15,848 nt of DNA from contig JACPGN010000003.1 of the NCBI GenBank assembly GCA_016182435.1, positions 1 to 15,848 on the forward strand, read 5' to 3'. The stretch comes from Lentisphaerota bacterium (lineage in GTDB: Bacteria > Verrucomicrobiota > Kiritimatiellia > JAAZAB01). Below, piece after piece: positions 8,201-12,550 of this stretch. Every line of letters starts with the position of its first letter. The first letter of the stretch is position 1. Position numbers and translations under genes: made by a program. The notes under the pieces were generated by a model that was given only the letters and a program-made list of their open reading frames with translations, did not search any database and was not told the DNA's origin.

Positions 8201-9006
8201 CGCGCGCGAGAGAGACGCTCACCTTGAGCGGTCTCATACCTCAATCCGTCGGCAATAGCGAGAGGCCCTCCGCTATCGCCTGGCTGGCTACCATGGGCCA
8301 TGAAGGCATGTTCGAGGGATTGCAAGTGGAAGTGCTGAAAAATCCGGTTGCGCCCGGAAAGCGCCGAGGCGTCAGCGCGCCGGTCGAACCGTTGCCGTCC
8401 GCCGCGCCGTTCGAGCCGGACCCCCTGCCCTACCTGATTCAAAGTCCGTCGAAAATTGAGGATGCTACCGCTACTACCGTGCGCTCGGGCGCCGAGGAGG
8501 CCGATCCGGATGCGCGGGCGCGGGGCATAGTAATTCACCGCATCTTAGAGACCTTGGCGCGCGGCGCTCTTGCGCCCGAGGTACCGGCGGTGGCCACGGC
8601 GCTGGCCGTGGAGGGAATAACGGCCGAGGGCCGGCTTGAAAAAGCGCAGGAAATACTTGCTGAATGTCGGCGCGCCTGGGAATTCGAGGCTTTTGCCGCA
8701 TTGCGGAATGCGGCGACGGAAATACTGCCGGAATGGGCGCTCGAGGATTGGACTGATAATAAAATCATTCGGATCGGGCGCATTGATCTCGTTCTGAAAA
8801 CCGCCAAGGGCATTGTGCTGGTGGATTACAAGACCGGGCGCGCGGCCCAGGATACCGAAGAGTGGCTGGCGGCCGAACTTGCGCGCTATCGCCCTCAGCT
8901 TGGCGCCTATCGCGAAATGGCCGCCAAGGTCCTGGGCGCCTCGTCAAGCTGCATTCAAGCGGCGCTGTTTTTCACGCCTCTGCTTCGCTGGGTGGAGGTT
9001 AAGTAA
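5296..9006 (+). CDS. AddA-like UvrD/RecB helicase-nuclease with inserted repeats
   Basis: A 1236-aa ATP-dependent 3'-5' helicase fused to a RecB-type nuclease, partner of the preceding protein in double-strand-break end processing. Motifs in order: Q15 region, Walker A APAGSGKT (31-38), motif Ia TFTRKAAAEM, Walker B DEAQD (492-496), motif III GDPKQSIFRFR (524-534), NFRSRP, motif V TIHKAKGLEFD (856-866), motif VI YVAATRAR (965-972). The nuclease has H1081, D1164 (GRIDLV), D1177 and K1179 (VDYKTG) and Q1201-x3-Y1205. Every catalytic residue is present, so it is probably functional. Two segments do not fit the family: residues about 266-352, rich in Cys, Arg, Gly and Pro, in the region before the KAGSPRKQF element; and about 899-928, between motifs V and VI. 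Both are encoded by dispersed palindromes. ATG 5296 gives the usual short lead-in to Walker A; no strong ribosome site is visible. Confidence 0.9.
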   Translation: MNIKRGKTSQAPDMQIRREALDRRRSFILEAPAGSGKTALLTARFLALLAEVRHPRQILAVTFTRKAAAEMADRITRTLWQAQAGADHAPGDAWETHLLELARSALKAHPDWDILLRSPDAFLVDTFHGFCARIARNWPLEARTPPMFALLDEIGQMSLLDEAVEQYLHALSAGEKRMAPAEIAAFQRRLAEANNSVRAVAGQLFDILARRDRLESLIRIFRQPSAEDELARRTEQLAGLYLGNLNDYFRRHKEAWSALRQALDQVRPPKAATINCSRPRRGRSGVSDPGYNIEIPIHEHKPPKEATVSCSRGACPSSARGDAVAAGRIHALTCPQCYAQRCRRAGAATGTTISADIPGITLRDVPAWASAAEVFLVKAGSPRKQFKTGEFGQKFSETPQADFIRNLPPAIAQSLHFIRNWPDTSDPVGFDALCDFLRLAQGVLQQFDNLLATRGLDFMELELAALRAFDQVARPSESLIFFHEHLRHILVDEAQDMNDTQERILSALTEGWEPGDGRSVFIVGDPKQSIFRFRRAEVSLFESLKAQGLRRPGEAALPLSTLSLSANFRSRPYLVAFANKVFDQVMAAPCPAFDEVEFKASEPVRDALTPGTPVTIGLFYYRRSHNQQAPEPPKAEARDQEARYVAEQVAALYADKPAESIAILIPVRTHLTPYIRALQTLAIPVRLMEGVPMLDCPEVRHLLNLFKALLRPHDDVAWAGALRAPWCYVPAATLEKLAALPLSGKRWSEKIAMADRSLHPELIRFNSALDKVRPDFGREPYAVSLQRLWEELGGPAAVARLGGAAGVANCRHCLEALAKSPTGCSEETFSTLQRALEHAYTPPDPRAAFSSVAIMTIHKAKGLEFDHVFVVGLDREALGHAARGAPDTAFLMDRLPPGSAKLRQATPERFPPMADPPLVDAQAREREFLAATAGDRRTRAQPLAHFLLSNLGLKRDAAEYKRLFYVAATRARETLTLSGLIPQSVGNSERPSAIAWLATMGHEGMFEGLQVEVLKNPVAPGKRRGVSAPVEPLPSAAPFEPDPLPYLIQSPSKIEDATATTVRSGAEEADPDARARGIVIHRILETLARGALAPEVPAVATALAVEGITAEGRLEKAQEILAECRRAWEFEAFAALRNAATEILPEWALEDWTDNKIIRIGRIDLVLKTAKGIVLVDYKTGRAAQDTEEWLAAELARYRPQLGAYREMAAKVLGASSSCIQAALFFTPLLRWVEVK
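6096..6169. repeat. Composite TGTAGCC hairpin element, in-frame copy 1
   Basis: Part A is GCCGCC-AAA-GGCGGC (6096-6110). Part B follows after 10 bases: TGTAGCC (6121-6127) pairs with GGCTACA (6163-6169) and encloses two 8-bp hairpins, CCGGCCTC/GAGGCCGG (6126-6133 with 6137-6144) and CCGGGGTC/GACCCCGG (6146-6153 with 6157-6164). It is read in frame as residues 267-292 of the AddA-like protein without any stop. The 24 bases 6146-6169 recur exactly at 12018-12041 in the RHS fragment. Confidence 0.85.
6198..6341. repeat. Composite TGTAGCC hairpin element, in-frame copy 2
   Basis: Part A GCCGCCCAAGGAGGC (6198-6212) is followed after 10 bases by part B, which begins TGTAGCC at 6223. Its outer stem is GTAGCCGCG (6224-6232) with CGCGGCTAC (6333-6341), and nested inside is CGCCTGC (6234-6240) with GCAGGCG (6320-6326). 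This copy is longer than the first, with about 80 bases of extra internal sequence, part of which resembles the argF upstream region. It is read in frame as residues 301-349. Confidence 0.75.
7987..8054. repeat. In-frame repeat between helicase motifs V and VI
   Basis: This stretch of the AddA-like gene contains the short direct repeat CTACGCCAGG/CTACGCCAGA, a hairpin TCCGCC-GAT-GGCGGA (8025-8039) and the palindrome GGCGGATCCGCC (8034-8045). Its last 21 bases are an exact inverted copy of 4996-5016 in the intergenic spacer. It encodes about residues 899-920 (through PPMADPPLVD), a stretch with no counterpart that I can recall in AddA/UvrD proteins. Confidence 0.65.
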
Positions 9007-9009
9007 CAG

Positions 9010-9106
9010 GAAATGCAGAATTAAGAATGCAGAATGCAGAAATTATTTCCACCTATATGGCGGAAAGACTTTGTTTCTTCATTCTTCATTCTACCTTCTT
9101 CATTTC
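9010..9106. repeat. Imperfect inverted repeat filling the convergent gap
   Basis: GAAATGCAGAATTAAGAATG... at 9010-9036 is inverted at 9080-9106 with about five mismatches over 27 bases. The arms nearly fill the space between the stop of the AddA-like gene (9006) and the stop of the convergent methyltransferase gene (9107). The position suits a bidirectional terminator or a transcript end-stabilising structure, but the AT-rich arms and the lack of a GC stem with a T run argue that it may just be another dispersed repeat. Confidence 0.55.
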
Positions 9107-10010
9107 TCACGCTTCCCAGCGGGCAAAAATACCGCAGGGCAGGATCTTAGGGCTTTCGAGGAAGCGCAGGCCCAATTCACCGCTGGTGATCTGCCCCTTG
9201 AGCCCGGCCAGAATCTCGGCAAGCATATTGGCCACCACCAGCGCCGACAAATGCGCCGTGTAACAATTCACCAGGAACAGCAGCGGCCGCTCGGAGAGCA
9301 GTTTGCGCGATTCGGACAAAAGCTCCCAGAGCTGGTCTTCCAACTTCCACACTTCGCCCCGGCGGCCGCGGCCGAAGGAGGGCGGATCCATGACCAGGGC
9401 GTCGTAGCGCTGGCCGGCAATCATCCACAATATAGCGGATGGGATGGTCGGCGAGCCCATTCAAGGCCGCGTTTTGCCGGCACCAATCCACCATTCCGGA
9501 GGCGGCATCCACATGACAGACCGCTGCGCCGGCTTGGGCGGCGGCAACGGTCGCCGCACCGGTATAGCCGAACAGGTTAAGCAGTGAAACCGGCGACTTG
9601 TTATTCTGAATGGTATGGCCGGACTGCCAGTCCGGCCGTGCAGGGTCGGCGGGACACGGCTGTCCCGCCCTACCTTGAATTTTTTCAATCAGCCAATCCC
9701 AGTTAACCGCTTGTTCAGGGAACAGGCCCAGATGCTTAAACCCCGTTGGCCGGATGATAAAGGCCAGCGCGCGATAACGGATGGTCCAGGATTTCGGCAA
9801 GGGCCGTTTATATTCCCACCGGCCGCCGCCCTGCTCGTTCCGATGATAAATGGCGTCATAGCGTTGTGGGGCTTTACGCTCCGGCCACGGCCAGATAATC
9901 TGCGGGTCCGGGCGCAGCAGCACGATATCGCCCCAGCGTTCCAGCTTCAGGCCGTCGCCGCCGTTAAGCAGGGAATAATCCGTCCAGTGCTCGGCAAGCA
10001 ATAAACTCAT
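9107..10010 (-). pseudogene. SAM-dependent methyltransferase (RlmI-like), frameshifted
   Basis: A class I S-adenosylmethionine-dependent methyltransferase related to the rRNA m5C methyltransferase RlmI group. Frame 1 (10010 down to about 9420) encodes GLKLERWGDIVLLRPDPQ, typical of the family start, and the SAM-binding motif NLFGYTGAA (residues 145-153). It ends its good match at RYIVDD (192-197). The rest, RYDALVMDPPSFGRG and LFLVNCYT, continues in a second frame from about 9418 to a stop at 9107. Relatives have about 12 residues between the VDD and RYDA segments; here only about three remain, so roughly 30 bases were lost together with the frame. It is either a pseudogene or an assembly error. 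Residues about 112-137 are encoded by an inserted repeat. Convergent with the AddA-like gene. Confidence 0.8.
9617..9669. repeat. Double-hairpin repeat inside the methyltransferase gene
   Basis: Two perfect hairpins lie side by side: GGCCGGACT-GCC-AGTCCGGCC (9617-9637) and GGCGGGACA-CGGC-TGTCCCGCC (9648-9669), each with 9-bp arms. Read on the minus strand they encode GRAGQPCPADPARPDWQSG, between WLIEKIQ and KSPVSLLNLFGYTG, which are adjacent or nearly so in relatives. The insertion keeps the frame. Hairpins of the GGCGGGACA type are, from memory, dispersed repeats in PVC-group genomes. Confidence 0.8.
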
Positions 10011-10276
10011 GGGCGTAAAAAAAGCCGTTCAGACGCCTGTTATTCCCTGACGCATCAGTTTCCGATTGATGGCTGTGGCAAGCTGACTTATCAAAGGAAT
10101 GGTCGTCCGTCCAGAGTTTTTAGCGGGGGCGGGTAATGCCTACTATGAGGGCTGATTGTCATTCCCGACCTGATCGGATTGAAGCGGATTGGGGTCAGCC
10201 CGAAGCGGATTGGGGTGAAGCGGATTGGGGTCTAAAGCGGATTGGAGCGGATTGGGGTCAGCCCTCGCAATAGAAT
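10011..10276. other. Gene-free spacer between methyltransferase and transposase
   Basis: No gene is supported here. The first 145 bases show nothing that I recognise. From 10156 onward the spacer is repeat DNA: a cut-off copy of the TTCCCG palindrome (10156-10177), then a ladder of GCGGATTGG motifs running into the left inverted repeat of the transposase element. Confidence 0.6.
10174..10258. repeat. GCGGATTGGGGTC iteration at left end of transposase element
   Basis: The core CGGATT occurs six times, with starts at about 10175, 10185, 10206, 10221, 10239 and 10249. Most copies are extended to AGCGGATTGG or AGCGGATTGGGGTC at irregular spacing. The last copy forms the tip of the left inverted repeat (10247-10284). 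Iterated REP-like units next to a REP-associated transposase are what is expected of the substrate of that enzyme family. Confidence 0.7.
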
Positions 10277-10284
10277 TTAACGAG
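10247..10284. repeat. Left terminal inverted repeat of REP-type element
   Basis: The outer 20 bases (10247-10266, GCGGATTGGGGTCAGCCCTC) are the exact inverse of 11351-11370. The inner part (AATAGAATTTAACGAG) is similar to the inverse of 11332-11349. The transposase stop codon (10277-10279) lies inside this repeat. Confidence 0.8.
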
Positions 10285-11290
10285 ATTTTGAGGCCACTGT
10301 TCCTTGCGACCTGATCATGGATTGGCGCAATTTGCCGATCTGTTCCTCGGCACGCTCTACATGCCGACGCAGGCGCCGATCGTTCGCCAATAACTCTCGC
10401 ACCTTTCGCATCTGCGAGCTTAACGCAGCGCCACTTATCCCCCCGATCTTATCCGCAGCCTCTCGTTGCATCATGCCCGCATAACGAACCAGAAACCGAC
10501 CCGCCACACCACGCAACGCCGAGTCGCGACGACGACGGCCAAATTCCTCGACCGAAACTCCAAAAACCTCGGCCAAAACAGCAAGTACCGCATCGGCCGT
10601 CAGGGGTTCGGTGATCCGCCTAAACGCCGCATCCTCGGGGCGACGCTGGCCCTCAATTAATTTCTGATACCGTTCGTCTATCCAAGCCCGAAAACCATCG
10701 CCGCCGATACTGCGCGGCGATTCCTTCAACGCCAGCTTGAAGTCTTCATCCGTTTCGGCCAGGCCGCTTTCCACAAATTCGCCATACCGCTTCGGCCAAT
10801 CCTGGCGCTTCCCACTCATTTCTCCAAGTATGGGAGCGTATTCCACAAAACTCAACGCTTTGCTCCGGCCAATGTAACTCGGATAACTGCTCCACGGATA
10901 GGATCGCAGCACACCTATCCGCTCGGCAATCGGCTTGTCTTTCAGCGGGCCAATTTGAACCGGATTCAGATGTACATAACGCGAGAGGGCCAACAGATAC
11001 TCAGCTCCCTCCACCAGCTTCGCTTTGTAACGGCCATCCAGCAAATGACCATGACGATGGTGCCGCAGATTGTAATAAACCGTGTACGCCGTCGAAAGCG
11101 ACTGCATGAATTTGCCGCAGTTCCCTTCCGGCGTCTCGAAAACCAGGTGAAAATGGTTGGTCATGCATGCAAACAGATATAGACGAATGTTATACTGTTC
11201 CACGCGGTCCGCCAAGCAATCAAGAAAATGCTTCCGGTCCTGGTCGTCAACAAACAGTCGACTCCGATCCAATTGTCCGTCGCCGATCAT
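10277..11290 (-). CDS. REP-associated tyrosine (Y1/HUH) transposase with DnaA-like tail
   Basis: A single-strand DNA transposase of the IS200/REP-associated (RAYT, TnpA-REP) family. It has the HUH motif HFH in MTNHFHLVFETPE (46-48), GRYKA (87-91) and the probable catalytic tyrosine Y105 in SRYVHLNP. Residues about 231-312 (VLAVLAEVFGVSVEEF, then REAADKIGG and SSQMRKVRELL) resemble the DnaA C-terminal DNA-binding domain, a known extra domain in part of this family. The N-terminus is odd. The codons just upstream of the ATG read ICHITCR, matching the family's first strand (YHVTSR-like), but a TGA stops that frame at about 11309-11313, so the first 15-20 residues of the family are absent or out of frame. 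Activity is therefore doubtful unless another start is used. Confidence 0.85.
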   Translation of the reverse strand: MIGDGQLDRSRLFVDDQDRKHFLDCLADRVEQYNIRLYLFACMTNHFHLVFETPEGNCGKFMQSLSTAYTVYYNLRHHRHGHLLDGRYKAKLVEGAEYLLALSRYVHLNPVQIGPLKDKPIAERIGVLRSYPWSSYPSYIGRSKALSFVEYAPILGEMSGKRQDWPKRYGEFVESGLAETDEDFKLALKESPRSIGGDGFRAWIDERYQKLIEGQRRPEDAAFRRITEPLTADAVLAVLAEVFGVSVEEFGRRRRDSALRGVAGRFLVRYAGMMQREAADKIGGISGAALSSQMRKVRELLANDRRLRRHVERAEEQIGKLRQSMIRSQGTVASKSR

Positions 11291-11331
11291 CCGGCAGGTG
11301 ATGTGACAGATACTCTGCCATCATCTTCCCC

Positions 11332-11371
11332 GCTTGTAAAGTTCTATTTAGAGGGCTGACCCCAATCCGCC
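11332..11371. repeat. Right inverted repeat of REP-type element, inner copy
   Basis: 40 bases beginning GCTTGTAAAG and ending CCAATCCGCC. Positions 11351-11370 are the exact inverse of the left-end tip at 10247-10266. An identical copy lies at 11566-11605. Confidence 0.85.
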
Positions 11372-11565
11372 CCGGGTTTCTTTCCCCCTGCCGCCGCTGG
11401 GCCGTATACACCGCGCTGAACCCGCGCCGTTTCCGGTCGCAGGCTGCGGCATCACTACATGTCCGAATCGGACAACTGACACGACAGGACTTGTGCGAGC
11501 TTACGCCCTCACTCACCTGCTGGATCGCAGCCTTGTCGGCTGCTCCTGACCCCGATGACCCCCTT

Positions 11566-11605
11566 GCTTGTAAAGTTCTATTTAGAGGGCTGACCCCAAT
11601 CCGCC
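11566..11605. repeat. Right inverted repeat of REP-type element, outer copy
   Basis: Exact 40-base direct repeat of 11332-11371. Its last base abuts the TGA (11606-11608, minus strand) that ends the RHS fragment, so the RHS frame is broken at or within three bases of this repeat. Confidence 0.85.
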
Positions 11606-11719
11606 TCAGTTCTGGCCAGCCACGGGCTGCGAGATGTCGTTGATATCCGCGCCCCAGTAACGATCGGCACTCACAAGTTCGCTCCTTGAATTATAGCCAT
11701 ACAGATTAAAGGCATCGCC

Positions 11720-11738
11720 CACAGGCTGGAAGCCTGTG
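11720..11738. repeat. GTGFQPV palindrome in RHS fragment
   Basis: CACAGGCT-GGA-AGCCTGTG is a perfect 8-bp hairpin. On the coding strand it is read as part of SGTGFQPVGDAF. This palindrome is a widespread dispersed element in Planctomycetes and Verrucomicrobia and is often translated as GTGFQPV. Confidence 0.8.
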
Positions 11739-12017
11739 CCACTTTGTTTCACAGAAGTCCGGCGGCCAAGGGCGTCGTTGGCATAAGTATAGGAGGAGAT
11801 GACGTTAGTGCCAAGCGAATTTTCGATTTCGGTGAGGAGATTGCGGTGGTCCTCGTAACTTCGAGTAATCAGTAGACCGTTATCAGTTGACAATGTTTCA
11901 ATCAGATCGGAGTTTGCCAGATAAGAATAGGTCGCGGCGCATAGCGCCCCTCCCACATTCGTAGAAGTCACACTGCTGAACCGGCCGAGGGGGTCGTAAT
12001 TGTAGGCCACGGAATAT

Positions 12018-12041
12018 CCGGGGTCAGCGACCCCGGCTACA
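12018..12041. repeat. Half TGTAGCC element in RHS fragment
   Basis: CCGGGGTC-AGC-GACCCCGG followed by CTACA. The 24 bases are identical to 6146-6169 in the AddA-like gene, i.e. the second hairpin and right boundary of the composite element. It is read on the minus strand as VAGVADPG. The left half of the element is absent. Confidence 0.8.
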
Positions 12042-12450
12042 GAAAAGCCAATACTTCTGCTAAGCGAATCGTAGGAACGAGCAATAACGTTTGTTCCGGC
12101 AGAGGAAACAATGGTTTCGGTAGCGAGCAGGAGGCCATTATAGGCAAACGCGTGGGCGCTGACGCTGGAGGAGGCCGTTTTCTGGCGGCCGAGGCGGTCG
12201 TAGGTAAAGGATACGTCGGGTGTGCTGTCACTGTAATCAACACCGGAAAGGTCGCCGGCGGAATTATAGGAATAGGTCGTAATTAGGGGATCGCCGTTCG
12301 GGAGAACGGCTCCTACAAGCCGGGACCAGGTGCGGGTGGCGGGGCGGCCGCCGAGAGTGTAGGTGTAACTGACGGATTGGCCGGCGGCGTCGGTCTTGTT
12401 GGTCAGCAGGCCGGAAGCTTCGTCGAACTGCCAAGTGGTCACATCGCCCT

Positions 12451-12505
12451 CGCCGGGACCGGGCCACCCGGCTTTGTCCCGACCTTTCGGAGAGTCGGGA
12501 CTATG
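12451..12505. repeat. Double-hairpin repeat near 5' end of RHS fragment
   Basis: CCGGG-CCA-CCCGG (12459-12471) and GTCCCGAC/GTCGGGAC (12476-12483 with 12494-12501, 10-base loop) lie next to each other. On the minus strand they encode approximately RHSPDSPKGRDKAGWPGPGEG, a stretch that interrupts the usual RHS pattern between NTYSAE and DVTTWQFD, again in frame. Confidence 0.65.
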
Positions 12506-12550
12506 GCGGGCGAAGGAAGGTTCGGCGGAGTAGGTGTTCAGGACGCGGGG

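Larger units (their letters stand above)
11291..11605. other. Gene-free right flank of transposase element with duplicated end repeat
   Basis: The 315 bases between the transposase ATG and the RHS remnant contain two exact 40-base copies of the right-end repeat (11332-11371 and 11566-11605), separated by 194 bases. An 89-codon minus-strand frame across 11247-11516 has no recognisable motif and overlaps the repeat, so I do not call it a gene. The 194-base segment looks like no family known to me. Confidence 0.65.
11606..12550 (-). pseudogene. RHS/YD-repeat protein fragment
   Basis: About 314 codons of RHS/YD-repeat sequence: WQFDEASGLLTNK, YTYTLGGRPATRTW, YSYNSAGDL, FTYDRLGR, YNYDPLGRFSSVTS, YGYNSRSELVSADRYWG. 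RHS proteins are large secreted or surface proteins built of such repeats, often with toxin tips. This piece has no start of its own: it is open directly from the codon after the barrel gene's stop (first recognisable bit RVLNTYSAE), and the first in-frame GTG is at 12442. It ends after SQPVAGQN at a TGA touching the REP-type repeat. RHS core upstream and downstream is missing, so I regard it as a remnant. Three palindromes lie in frame inside it (12451-12505, 12018-12041 and 11720-11738). Confidence 0.8.

Noticed and set aside
8813..9580. 255-codon plus-strand frame overlapping the helicase end and the methyltransferase
   Set aside because: It runs through the end of the AddA-like nuclease domain in the wrong frame and antisense to the methyltransferase, with no domain of its own.
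10174..10258. The GCGGATT ladder as a CRISPR array
   Set aside because: Units are about 7-14 bases with irregular short gaps, there are no spacers of constant length and no cas genes; it is a REP-type iteration.
11247..11516. 89-codon minus-strand frame upstream of the transposase
   Set aside because: It spans the right inverted repeat and the transposase start in another frame. The composition is unremarkable and it has no motif; at most it holds the lost transposase N-terminus.
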